Below are positions 23,701 to 34,085 of a DNA stretch of 64,000 nt, piece by piece. The notes beneath the pieces are model-generated. The model was not told where the DNA came from, searched no databases, and was given only the letters and a program-made list of their open reading frames with translations. A program made the translations under genes and the position numbers. This DNA is from Salminus brasiliensis. Its lineage: Eukaryota > Chordata > Actinopteri > Characiformes > Bryconidae. Numbering within the stretch: position 1 is the first letter of the stretch; every line of letters starts with the position of its first letter. The stretch lies in NCBI RefSeq assembly GCF_030463535.1, contig NC_132893.1:18584027-18648026 (forward strand), in the 5' to 3' direction.

Positions 23701-26196
23701 AGCACAGTGATTTATCAGTCTACTCAGGCTTTAGTAGAGCTCAGTAACACTGAGATAAATAACTGATCAGCACAGTGATTTATCAGTCTACTCAGGCTTT
23801 AGTAGAGCTCAGTAACACTGTGATAAATAACTGATCAGCACAGTGATTTATCAGTCTACTCAGGCTTTAGTAGACCTCAATGTGAAGATTGATGAATGTA
23901 AAGTGTAATCAAAGTTTGCAGCCACAAGTTGTGGAAACCTGGAAACCATAAATAAATAGGAAAGCCTTTTTTGTTGCTTTTCCCCTGCTTTGCCAAAGTC
24001 GAACCGAATCATTAGGTCTGACATAGTCTACCTGTGACAGATCTGCTCAATATAATTAATATACAGAATGGGTTCTTAATATTACATGTTGGATCATTTA
24101 CTTCTGGAGCAATCTGGTGTAAAATCCTGTAATGTGTAATATTACAATATATTGAACCTTATAGTTACTGGTATCCACCAATACAGTAATGGATTGGAAC
24201 TGAACATGTAAATAGAGCAGAACCTTTGCAATGCTGTAATGCAAACTCTGTGGAAATGTAACCTCTTAAGAAATTGCCTCCAACGACTAAGCATCCTTAA
24301 ACTGATTAACATGGACATGGTACAGATCTAACTCAGCAAAATCCCCAGTGTAGAATTATAGGGTCCCCCACTCCCAGATTAAGTCTAGTACTGGCGCCAA
24401 TGGTGACTCAAAACGCTCCTTCAGGCACATTCAATATTCCGCTTTACACTGTCCTGTCAATATATCCTTTTTGTAGACTGTAAAAATGGATATTGTACAG
24501 GACGTCTGGACCATTTCTGTTGGTCAGTGCATCATTAAATGTTAATGAGTAAAATGAGTCTTTAGATTGTGCAAAATATAAAAAGGAAATTGAAAAAGCA
24601 TTTCTTGATTCTTGATTGATGTCTGTGTGTCTGTGCTGAAAATCTCTACTGGCCTGTAGTTACTAGTGATAATTATAAATTAGGCTCATAAGGCGTATGC
24701 ACTAATAAAGCCTCATGAGCTCCCTTAAAATGATGTGTGTCTTTTCTAGTTCAGTAATATCCTGTCTAAATTAACTTACAAGCATTATACAATTTTACGT
24801 TATTTTCTATATTTTTTCTATATTAGCTTTCACACTTTCATATTCAACTTTCATAAACATATTCGCCCCCTTTGATGTTTTTCCCTTCTGTTATTGTAAT
24901 AAAAGCAATCATGGTTATTATAATCTGTTCTTCTCTAATAGTGAGACTACTAGCATCAGTTTGCTGAACCTCTGTTGAATTAGGTCAGTCACTTTAATGC
25001 GGGTGAATATTTATGCAAGCACTTATTTTACATTATATGTTTTTTTATTGAATTGATATTAATGTGTAGAAATAAGATTTTACTTTGATATATATCTTTT
25101 TTTTTTAGAAATTAATAAATAAAAATATATAAAAATATCAAAAATAATGAAAGGCAATAACAGCAATAAAAGGGGAAAACATCCAAGGAATACTTTTACA
25201 ATATTTACGACCTCTAAGACATGTTTAACCCTTTTATGACTTTAACATAATTAACCACATGTTGTCATTTCTATTCCAGCACTGCCAGGGAGGACACAGC
25301 TGTCTAACAGCTCCACTTGAACCCGTGCCTTGGTCCCATCCCAGTGTCAGGTGTGTGTGCCCTGAGAAGCCTTTGGGAAACTGGACCCCTTTAATTCAGC
25401 ACTCTGGGCTATACTGTGTCACACTGTGGTTACAGTGCAGGTGATCTGGGTTTGGTGTGGAAGGGTCCTGTGCTGTTACCTTTAAGAGATTGTGTCCCAC
25501 TCTGAAAGGCATATCAGGGTCTCCTTTAACCCCAGGCGCCACGACCCCCGTCCCGTACCCGTGCCAAGCCACCACGAATGGATTGTCCATGGTGATCCAG
25601 AGCTGGACGTCGTGGCCGAACGTGCGGAAGCAGAAGTCCGCGTACCGGGCGAAGAGCTCCACGAGCGCCGTGTTGTTCCAGCCCCCGTAGCGGCGCTGCA
25701 GGCTGTCCGGCAGGTCCCAGTGGTAGAGCGTGACCACGGGCTGCACGCCGATGTCCCGCAACTCGCGGATGAGATCGCGGTAGTACTCGACGCCCTTGGC
25801 GTTGCGCGCGCCCGCGGCGTCGCCGTCCGGAAAGATGCGCGACCACGAGAGCGAGAAGCGGTAGTGCGTGACGCCGAGCTGGCGCAGCGCGCGCACGTCC
25901 GCGCGCAAGTTGTGGTAGCTGTCGCTGCCCACGTCGCCCGTCAGCACTCGTGCGCCTCTGCGCGTGAACACGTCCCAAACGGACTTGCCCTTGCCGTCCT
26001 TCTGCCACGCGCCCTCCACCTGGTAGGCGGCCGTGCCCGCGGCCCACGCGAAACCTCGGGGGAACGTGTCGTACAGGAAAGCCTTGTCGGCCGGGTAGGG
26101 CAAGCGGGCGAAGCGCGTCCACGTGCGCAGTCCGGCGCCGGGCTCGGCCGCGGCCCTCTGGAGCGCGCAGCAGAGCGCACAGAGGAGAAGGAGCAT
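14740..26196 (-). CDS. kl: Klotho (alpha-klotho), complete, 6 coding exons
   Basis: Single-pass membrane co-receptor that makes FGFR1 responsive to FGF23; its shed ectodomain circulates. Exons in transcript order: 26196-25480, 20454-20231, 20072-19786, 18632-18364, 16571-15449, 15065-14740. They total 2,946 nt, 981 aa (human 1,012). Signal peptide residues 1-18; KL1 about 35-490; KL2 about 505-940; membrane helix about 953-975; cytosolic tail only AKRHK. Both glycosidase folds are degenerate. KL1 has MDNP (204-206) in place of NEP but keeps a Glu in VVESGW near 380. KL2 keeps NEP at 655-657 but has ANG near 845 where a nucleophile Glu would sit. This is the known klotho pattern, so it is a pseudo-enzyme. 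A basic RRVR follows the KL1-KL2 linker. The long intron 1 holds the 68-bp satellite. Exon 1 is very GC-rich. Confidence 0.96.
17381..17662. repeat. Foldback (inverted-repeat) element in kl intron 4
   Basis: The left arm at 17381-17485 and the right arm at 17577-17662 are reverse complements over roughly 85-100 nt with scattered mismatches. Shared strings include ggtcataaaggggaaccca and catctgattaaaac. The roughly 90-nt spacer contains an (AT)n tract at 17519-17538. It could form a long hairpin and resembles a foldback MITE. Family unknown. Confidence 0.7.
18774..19477 (-). mobile_element. Deleted Tc1/mariner-type element (interrupted) in kl intron 3
   Basis: The ends read ccgatcagccataacatt on the left and ttatggctgatctgtg on the right. 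This is the inverted-terminal sequence of a widespread teleost Tc1-like transposon, and TA dinucleotides flank it. The interior keeps stop-ridden strings that look like decayed transposase DNA in reverse orientation. A second element (19157-19416) has landed inside it. Not functional. Confidence 0.6.
19157..19416 (+). mobile_element. Short dispersed DNA-element copy nested in the Tc1 relic
   Basis: It begins atatgcacaaaagtattggg and ends ttggacatata, an imperfect inverted-repeat pair. Its body shares strings such as ctccactgtccaggc, ttgtggagcattgcagtgag and tccagtgctccacagctc with the copies near 1.8, 7.4, 8.3 and 30.8 kb. It is a non-coding, MITE-like element repeated at least five times in this window. 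Confidence 0.6.
20545..23879. repeat. 68-bp tandem satellite, 49 units, in kl intron 1
   Basis: The period of 68 bp was measured from cactgagataaataactgatc recurring at 20552, 20620 and onward to 23816, exactly 48 periods. Units are nearly identical. Variants are mostly substitutions: cactgag/cactgtg, taacac/taatac, cagtctac/cagtgtac, tttagt/tttagc. No unit-length changes were noticed. Each unit holds an 8-bp palindrome (ctgatcag) inside a larger imperfect inverted repeat. The array fills about two thirds of the 5-kb intron. The perfect 68-bp register over 3.3 kb implies homogenisation by unequal exchange or gene conversion. Confidence 0.97.
23890..25470. other. Remainder of kl intron 1
   Basis: AT-rich intronic DNA. 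A stretch at about 24940-25030 (gtcactttaatgcgggtg, aatatttatgcaagcactt) resembles the end of Tc1-like transposons. Poly-T and poly-A tracts follow at 25090-25140. I see no coding exon. Confidence 0.45.
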
Positions 26197-26260
26197 GCTC
26201 GCGCGCGGGAGAGCGTACTGAGGAGCGACTGGTCACGGTGTGAGCAGCCGTTAGTCCAGC
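25480..26260 (-). promoter_or_regulatory. CpG-rich first exon and promoter-proximal region of kl
   Basis: From about 25.6 to 26.25 kb the base composition jumps from AT-rich to strongly GC- and CpG-rich, covering the kl signal-peptide exon and start codon. Such islands usually mark promoters, and the human KL promoter is also a CpG island. No TATA box is obvious upstream of 26196. Confidence 0.5.
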
Positions 26261-26399
26261 AAGCCCCCAGCGTGCCCTCAGCTCTGTCAATCATTAAGCC
26301 CAGCACTGACTCGGTATCCAGGGGCTGGACAAACCTGAGCGCGCTCTAATGGCCTGGTCGGGTCCTCGAGAGCCGCGATTAAACACGTTTCACAGCGCA

Positions 26400-27165
26400 G
26401 TTATCTCTGGAGGCCGACGACCAAGCCTATATTTAGCTGTCAAACAGCCCAATGGATGGAGAACCAATGGCTGATGAGGATTCATATCTGTTCATACCTT
26501 TTCAAACACATATCTGCCAGATTACGCATCAGCTTTACAGAAGCTGTCCTCCTCCAGCACTGCCAGCTGAGGCAAGCTCCCAGAGGCTACAATAAAGAAG
26601 CGAAACGGCGTCAAATGAACCATATTTCATGTTAACGTGGTCAGATCGGATCCACACGCCCACTGAGTTCAGCAGAACTGCACATGTTCATGTGAACTGC
26701 TGAGGAGAAAGGCCGCTTTCTGTAGAAAAGGGCTGTGCTACTCCCGAGAAGCTCAAATGAAGCCTCATGAATAATATGATCAATTAGTAAAGTGCATTTT
26801 CTGAGCAAATGCTTAAGTGGTTTCCACTTCCAGGCAGTTGCTAGACTGTTGCACTAGAATGAAACTGTTTTTGTTGAGAGGTTGCTTTGGTATTCCTGGT
26901 GGTTGCTGGGGTATTGCTATGCAGTGTGTATATATATATATATAAATGACTAAGTATATGTGTTCCTAAAATGTTGCCAAGTGGGTGCTATTTTGCTACT
27001 AAGGTGTTTTGTAGTGGCTGCTAGGGTAGTTGCTGTTGTACTTCAGCTGGTTGCTATGGCCAGTAAAGCCGCTTAGTGACAATGTCACCTGTAAAAAGCA
27101 CTATACAAATACATTTGAATTCAATTGAAAGGTTTTGCTAAGTGGATGCCATGGTGTACCTAAGG
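26400..27165. other. kl upstream region with degenerate repeat flank
   Basis: No gene is visible. From about 26870 to 27165 the DNA repeats imperfect strings such as ggtggttgctggggtattg and gtggctgctagggtagttg. These look like diverged relatives of the 64-bp unit that follows. A small (TA)n lies at 26930-26943 and a tail-like agcactatacaaata at 27098. Confidence 0.45.
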
Positions 27166-27170
27166 TGTTT

Positions 27171-28404
27171 CAGGCGGCTGCTGTGGTATTTAATGTAGTT
27201 AAGATAGTTTTTCAGGTGATATCTATGGTGTTGTCAGGTGGCTGCTGTGGTATATAATGTAGTTAAGATAGTTTTTCAGGTGATATCTATGGTGTTGTCA
27301 GGTGGTTGCTGTGGTATTTAATGTAGTTAAGATAGTTTTTCAGGTGATATCTATGGTGTTGTCAGGTGGCTGCTGTGGTATTTAATGTAGTTAAGATAGT
27401 TTTTCAGGTGATATCTATGGTGTTGTCAGGTGGCTGCTGTGGTATTTAATGTAGTTAAGATAGTTCTTCAGGTGATATCTATGGTGTTGTCAGGTGGCTG
27501 CTGTGGTATTTAATGTAGTTAAGATAGTTCTTCAGGTGATATCTATGGTGTTGTCAGGTGGCTGCTGTGGTATTTAATGTAGTTAAGATAGTTTTTCAGG
27601 TGATATCTATGGTGTTGTCAGGTGGCTGCTGTGGTATTTAATGTAGTTAAGATAGTTTTTCAGGTGATATCTATGGTGTTGTCAGGTGGCTGCTGTGGTA
27701 TTTAATGTAGTTAAGATAGTTCTTCAGGTGATATCTATGGTGTTGTCAGGTGGCTGCTGTGGTATTTAATGTAGTTAAGATAGTTTTTCAGGTGATATCT
27801 ATGGTGTTGTCAGGTGGTTGCTGTGGTATTTAATGTAGTTAAGATAGTTCTTCAGGTGATATCTATGGTGTTGTCAGGTGGCTGCTGTGGTATTTAATGT
27901 AGTTAGGATAGTTTTTCAGGTGATATCTATGGTGTTGTCAGGTGGCTGCTGTGGTATTTAATGTAGTTAAGATAGTTCTTCAGGTGATATCTATGGTGTT
28001 GTCAGGTGGTTGCTGTGGTATTTAATGTAGTTAAGATAGTTCTTCAGGTGATATCTATGGTGTTGTCAGGTGGCTGCTGTGGTATTTAATGTAGTTAAGA
28101 TAGTTCTTCAGGTGATATCTATGGTGTTGTCAGGTGGCTGCTGTGGTATTTAATGTAGTTAAGATAGTTCTTCAGGTGATATCTATGGTGTTGTCAGGTG
28201 GCTGCTGTGGTATTTAATGTAGTTAAGATAGTTCTTCAGGTGATATCTATGGTGTTGTCAGGTGGCTGCTGTGGTATTTAATGTAGTTAAGATAGTTCTT
28301 CAGGTGATATCTATGGTGTTGTCAGGTGGCTGCTGTGGTATTTAATGTAGTTAAGATAGTTCTTCAGGTGATATCTATGGTGTTGTCAGGTGGCTGCTGT
28401 GGTA
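27171..28404. repeat. 64-bp minisatellite, about 19.3 units, upstream of kl
   Basis: The string ctgtggta recurs every 64 bp from 27181 to 28397, exactly 19 periods. Each unit contains caggtgatatctatggtg, ttgtcaggtggctgctg and tatttaatgtagttaagata. The main variation is tttttcag versus ttcttcag and ggtggctg versus ggtggttg. The last six or so units appear identical, a sign of recent expansion at the right end. Confidence 0.97.
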
Positions 28405-28484
28405 CCCCATGTGGGCGGTTGGGTGTTACTTGTTACTCGAGGATTCAGCGCTTTTATCAGAGCATGTCAGCTGCCCAGCAATGC

Positions 28485-28520
28485 TGCAAAAAAAAAAAAA
28501 AAAGGAAAAAAAAGGCAGTG
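28485..28520. repeat. Poly(A) tract
   Basis: Two A-runs (about 17 and 8) separated by gg lie just after the minisatellite. They may be the tail of an old retroposed sequence. Confidence 0.5.
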
Positions 28521-28724
28521 GCTGGCTTGTATCGGAGAAGTCAAGAGCATTGCTAGGGCTAGAGAGAGTTGGGAGTGGGTTAATTGGCAGAACCAAATTG
28601 GGACAAAAACAAAAAAATTCAACAAATACAAAAAGAGCCAAACAAACAAACATCTGTTCATCATGATGCTCTCCATCAACTTCCAACAGACACAGATCAG
28701 CGCAACAGATAACACCACTACCTG

Positions 28725-28915
28725 CCAGTGAGTTACCACACCATGTGGGAGACTGGGGATTGATTCCTGGTCTGGGTGACTGTGCTGCTGTGCTACACCA
28801 ATAAGAGTCCTTGGGCAAGACTCCTAACACTACATTGGCCCACCTCTGTAATACCAGTAACCTTGTAAATCGCTCTGGATAAGAGCGTCAGCTAAATGCC
28901 ACAAATGTAAATACC
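28725..28915 (+). repeat. tRNA-derived SINE
   Basis: It ends with tcgctctggataagagcg followed by tcagctaaatgccacaaatg, the hallmark 3' body of a SINE seen in many bony fish genomes. The upstream part (actggggattgattcctgg) resembles a decayed tRNA-like B box. The copy is diverged. Confidence 0.65.
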
Positions 28916-29214
28916 TGATCACATTTTATTTAAAACACACCTGAGCAGCGTTGGTGTCCCAAACACCCAGTGAACTGTCTGATCACATGCTTTATTTGAT
29001 GTTAGTACAGCTGTTTTAGTGGATTATTGGTCTGATCCCCTTCAAAGCTCATAGTAAAGGTTGCAGTGTTGTCTCCTTCGTATTTGATGTGCTATCTCGT
29101 AGACCAAGGGGGCTAACTCGTAAATCAGAGACATGCTGCCCTTTAAGACTTTGTGAATTTGTGCTGATCTGAACCACTATTAATATCACCACTATTAAGT
29201 TTCTGTTGTATCTG

Positions 29215-29502
29215 CTTTGGTAATTTTTATCATTAATGTTTAAATAGTCTGGCCAGAGGAGGATGGGTCCCCCTTGTGAGTCTTGGTTCCTCCCAAGGTT
29301 TCTTCCTCCAGCTCTGAGGGAGTTTTTCCTTGCCACTGTCGCCGTTGGCTTGCTCACGGGGGTCTTTGACCCTTCATGTTATTTCTTCTTTCTTCTCTGT
29401 CTCTGTCCTTTATTAAGTACTAACTATGTAAAGCTGCTTTGTGACGACAACAGTTATAAAAAGCGCTATACAAATAAATTAGACTTGACTTGACTTGACT
29501 GT
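29215..29502 (+). repeat. Dispersed fish repeat, copy 1 (ends in acttgacttgact)
   Basis: It contains ttggttcctcccaaggtt, tgagggagtttttccttgcc and agctgctttgtgacgacaac, then a cttgacttgact tail. A second copy sits at 33560-33765 in the same orientation. The short tail repeats suggest a LINE-mobilised element. Confidence 0.65.
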
Positions 29503-29509
29503 CATCAGG

Positions 29510-32280
29510 GAGACAAAAAATATCCCCAAACTGTAACCCACTCATCACAGATATTAAATATTACATACATGTAAATGTAGAATTATACATGCAGTGTTAT
29601 TTTTCTCCAAACAATATTGTATCATCATATCATAAACTGTAATAAAAGGGTAGGAAATGACTGTGATCATTTAAACTGTACATGTCTTGTCAGGATTGTG
29701 AAAAGCTACTGTAAGTGCAGAAAAGAAGAGACTACACCAACCCTGTATTTCATAAACTTGTGGCACATAATGTTCGGTGTTTATCTTGCGCTATCATTTC
29801 ATTTTAAAACTTTTTTTTTTGCAGGAAATATTGCTCCAGCATGTCTGTTTTATTACATTTAATATGTTGTATATATGATTGAAATGAAAAAATATTTAAT
29901 ATGAAAAACATGAAACTATTACTATAACTGTATTATGAATAAGAGTCATCGTCACAAATAGGTAAAAGAAGATAGGTGCTCTTTGAGGATAAGTAATGAG
30001 TGTGAGAAGATAGAAATGTGTCTCCTGTTTTTTTTTTCCTCATAGGCCTGAAGTCAGTGTTGGCTAGCAACACCACCCTGCCTCTGTGTTTCCAAGCCAA
30101 ACCAATCAGGCAGAATCAACAGTGTAATATGTAAATGTCCGCATCATTGTGTTCCCGGCCATAATTACATTAGACTGCTGTGAGAACCGTTGTGTTATCA
30201 GAGAAGGAAGCCCATCTGACGTTAGCACAGAAATCAGTATTAGGGGCATCTGGCGGATCAGTGTGCATAATCTGATTGGGTGTGGTGCATATGTTTGTTT
30301 TTTAACTGGTGAATGTGTCCAACTGTTGAAAAAGATGTAAAGCCTGAGCAAATTAAACTGACTAGGGATGATTTCTCAGTGCTCTTCCTTCTTTCCAGCC
30401 GCTGTCCGGCCTTGTGTTCTAAATTTAGAATAAATTGAATAAATGGATTAGATAATGTGGTGAAAGTAGCAATGCAAGCAAATGTAAACAGGCCTGCAAG
30501 AGTCACATGATCCCTTTTCTTCAGCATGTAGGTGGGTAGGCATTAGGCTTCTGGACAGCTCTCAGGGTTCACTGATCGGTCAGTCATCTGGTGAAACTTC
30601 AGCTACCAGGAATCCTCTAGGTGTAAGAGCGTATGACATGGAATGCAGTAATTTTGTGCAGCTGCATTAAGAAACGATCACAACTATAAAACATCACTGC
30701 TGTAATGAGAGTATCATATGATACACTGCCAGTCAAAAGCGTAGGGACTTTGTATTTGCCATTTTACTAGTATTTAACATAGTAAATATTTTTGAGTAGG
30801 GATGGAATAAACACTATATAGACAAACGTATTGGGACACCTGGACATTCATTGTTCTTCTGAAATGAAAGGTATTAAAAAAAAAGAGTTTATTGGGCTTT
30901 TGTTAAAGTAACCATCTCTACTATCCAGGGAAGGCTATCTGCTCTAAGGAGCACTGCTGTGAGAGTTTATGCATTAGGAAGGTCAGAATGTTGGATGATT
31001 AGCATCCCACCTCATCCCCAACTCCTTAACTCCCTTAACTCATCCCAAAAGTCCTCTTGGGTTTCTCTTTCATTGTCTTTACTTCTCCCTGGAAATGTCA
31101 TTTAAGACACAATTTAAAGAAAGCTGTAATGATGATAGAAACAGCGTTCAGTACCTTATTAACCATGACTTTAGAACAAAAACTGTGAGTCTTTTCAAAG
31201 CGTAATCACTTGTCTTCAGCCCAAAGTCTACCTTTCTGCCAGATAAACACCGCTGAGAAATGAGATTTTGATGAATCAGTGTCACAGAAATTAGAAGGTC
31301 AAAGTTATAAACAGAGATGTAAAACACACACTGGCAATTAATTTCAGGCCTTCTTATGTCATACGCCTGGAAGGTGATTCAACAGATAACCTAGCTTTAT
31401 TGCTATGTCTTTTGTTTACCTGTGTACATTGAAGCACTGCAGACTAATTTAAACCTATTTTACAACTTTTGTTTTGTAAATTTATGGCAATCACACATTC
31501 ATAACACACCGTAAACGGACAATGAACCACTTCTAGGAACCTCTGGGACATTAGCGTGTACCCACTTTGTGTTTAGTCTCTATGAGAACACAGTTTACGT
31601 CAATAGCATTTTATCCTCAGGGGTTAATATGCCAGAATATTAGTTTGCCGAGGTAATACTAATTGTTTGGGTTTTAGCCAGACGGAGACAGTGATTAAGT
31701 GCATTTACTTCATTTCTCAGACATAAACTAAGTGCAGCTCTGATAACCAGGAAAATGCAAAGTAATATCCAGGTTTAATGAAAATACACTGTTTAAGGGA
31801 TGTTTTAGGGATTCACAATTATATCGGATAATGAATATGGGTTGCAACAACAATTAAAATAATCAGAATAATAATGAAATACCCCTGCTGCTGATTCTAA
31901 TGGTGGTACGCACAGTGGCCACTCTCGGTCAAAACAGACTGGTCTCAAACTCAAAACTGTATATGTAACAATATCCAAATCCAGTTACAATTTCAAAATG
32001 AGCTAATAACTCACTTCTCAGATGTATAGCAGGAGAAGCTACGTGAACCAGACCTCCAGACCACAGCACTGTGTGAAGGAAAGGGGACGTGCTCCATGAA
32101 AAAAAATAAACTTGGCAAGTAGACAGATGTCCATACTAGGCTAAAAGCTAACCAGTACCACCTAGGCCACCGGCTCTGGTTAATACACTGGGCAATCTCA
32201 GCCTCTAGCAGATCACAGAGTCCTGACACTCCTGACACTGACATTCAGCTGGATAGGCAAGCCGGATAGTCCGCAGGATC
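29510..32280. other. Intergenic DNA between kl and zar1l, central part
   Basis: Apart from the elements listed separately, I find no exon-like reading frame, RNA gene or conserved motif here. AT-rich with scattered homopolymers. Confidence 0.45.
30813..31070 (+). mobile_element. MITE-like dispersed element copy
   Basis: It begins ctatatagacaaacgtattg and continues gggacacctggacattc and atctctactatccaggga, matching the family of the copy at 19157. It lies just right of a Tc1-like end (actgccagtcaaaagcgtag at 30725). Non-coding. Confidence 0.55.
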
Positions 32281-32289
32281 TTGTGTACA

Positions 32290-33090
32290 TCTAATTGTTT
32301 ATACCAGGGCTGAGCACCGCCCCAACTACTGCAACACATCTCTGTCGTGCTCAGTTATAGCATACAGAAGCTCATCAAACATGACAAATCAGGTCTGAAG
32401 CAGGTGAACACCTGGCCTGCAGGAGCCATCAGGGCTGGTTTGATCACACTGACTAGGAGATGTTTATAGAGGCTGCAACCTACGACAACAAGCGTATGGC
32501 AACAGTGACTGGCTGCCATCAAGTCCATCAATGACATTACTGTCTCCAAGTCCTTCATCCCTCACTCTAACCAGAAACCACTGATGAACACAGAGAATTG
32601 CACATGCTACTGAGATCCCAAGATGCAGTGTTCAAGTCAGATGATAAAGCAGGCCTGAGAACAGCAAGGGTCAACCTGCCCCAAGCCATCAGAGAGGCAA
32701 AGTATGCCTTCACACAGAAAAACTATGGCCACTTCCAGGACACTGCTGACACACAGTGCATGTGACAGGGCATCTAGGACACCACCAACTAGAAGACATC
32801 TTCACCTGCCTGTGACAGTGATGAGCCCCTTCTAGATGTGCTGAACGAATTGTATGCTCGGTTTGAAGCATAGAACAGCATGACAGGGAAGAGGACTGCT
32901 GCTCGGGTTCTTTGCTTGACCACAGCTGGTGTAAGGACAACTCTACACAGTCATTCCATTGAAGGCCCCTGGTCCAGACAACAAACCTCACTGAATCAAC
33001 ACTTTTGACATCTCAATGAACACCACGGTCGTCCCAACATGCTTCAAGATCACCACGATTTTCACTACCTGTGCAAAAGTATTCAGAGTC
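32290..33090 (+). pseudogene. Decayed non-LTR retrotransposon (L2-like) coding relic
   Basis: The + strand read through several frameshifts and stops gives strings typical of the region between endonuclease and reverse transcriptase in fish LINEs: SQDAVFKSDDKAGLRTARV, then QAIREAKYAF, YGHFQDTADT, PACDSDEP, LNELYARFEA and a PDN motif near 32975. Many stops and indels show a long-dead copy. Family placement is from memory. Confidence 0.6.
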
Positions 33091-33559
33091 CTGCTTTAAT
33101 GACTACCAGCCAGCTGCCTCCAGAGTCTCATCATGAGGCACATCAAGCACCCACTGTAGTTTGTGTGTTGATTTTTTACCCTTTTTTCTCTTTATATGTC
33201 CTGGGCTCCCCCTGCTGTTTGCTCAGTGCTGGTGTGAGTCTATTTGCCTGCCTCTCCTCTGGACCAGTTTCTCCTGTCATGCGAGTATATTTGACAGGAA
33301 GTGGTTCTGTTTATTCCTTCACTTCTGTTTCTCTTTCTGTCTCTCTCACATGTTCTAAGCTGACCTTTTCTTGCTGTCCACCTCGATGCTGCCCCAACCC
33401 AACAGGAAGATGCACAGTTGTGCATGTGTCTGTTTACTCCTATATGGACTCTTCATTACTCTCATTACTCTTACCGTCACTGCCATGACTTTATTAAGTT
33501 ATACTACACCATGATTATTATATTATGATTATGAATATGTTGCACACCTGAGCAGTACA

Positions 33560-33765
33560 ACGGTTTAGGTGATTTGGTGACTTTTGTCAATAATTTATAA
33601 ATAGTTCTGGGTCTCCCTTGCGAGTCTTGGTTCCTCCCAAGGTTTCTTCCTTCAGCTCTGAGGGAGTTTTTCCCTGCCACTGTCGCTAATTACTGACTGT
33701 GTGAAGCTGCTGTGTGACAACAGTTGTAAAAAGAACTATACAAATAAAATGGATTTGACTTGTAG
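33560..33765 (+). repeat. Dispersed fish repeat, copy 2
   Basis: This copy shares ttggttcctcccaaggtt, ctgagggagtttttccctgcc and tgtgacaacagttgtaaaaa with the copy at 29.2 kb but has an internal deletion. It also ends in a ttgactt tail. Confidence 0.65.
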
Positions 33766-33954
33766 AAGAATATCTGTATTCTTCTACCACGGTGAGTGAA
33801 GTTCATATATGGTATAAGATAATTGTGTACACCTTAAATGTCACAGTATGTTACATATCTGCACTTTTGTCCTCACAGTGTCTGTGTCTCGTCTGTTTTT
33901 TGTAGTGTTTTTGCTTAATGTTGGCACATTTGCATGATATGTGATATATGTAGT

Positions 33955-33965
33955 TATTATTATTA

Positions 33966-34003
<38 letters not shown>
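33955..34003. repeat. (TTA)n microsatellite
   Basis: About 16 tta/att units with a single ttg interruption, immediately before a LINE-tail fragment. Confidence 0.85.
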
Positions 34004-34007
34004 TTAT

Positions 34008-34085
34008 TTAATGTTGCACCATGGTCCTGGAGAAACATTATTTATGTCTCTATGTACTTATGGTACAGTATGGTTGAAAGTTAAA
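34008..34085 (+). repeat. LINE 3' tail fragment
   Basis: tgttgcaccatggtcctgga followed by a decayed tatggttgaaa-type stretch matches the tail of the element at 6355-6890. 5' truncated. Confidence 0.55.

Noticed and set aside
25492-26349. Long 285-codon plus-strand reading frame and a 254-codon alternative minus frame over kl exon 1
   Set aside because: Both are shadows of the GC-rich kl exon 1. Their translations are low-complexity Arg/Ala/Val strings, while the true minus frame gives a clean klotho domain.
20545-28404. Tandem arrays as CRISPR
   Set aside because: Units of 68 and 64 bp repeat head to tail without unique spacers, in a vertebrate genome.
28326-28830. Reading frames of 76-134 codons across the end of the minisatellite and the poly(A) tract
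   Set aside because: They begin in or cross the tandem repeat and homopolymer, encode Lys or Phe runs, and show no splice context or family match.
33039-33488. 149-codon plus-strand frame
   Set aside because: It starts in the decayed LINE and runs through Ser/Leu/Phe-rich repeat tail DNA. No gene-like signal.
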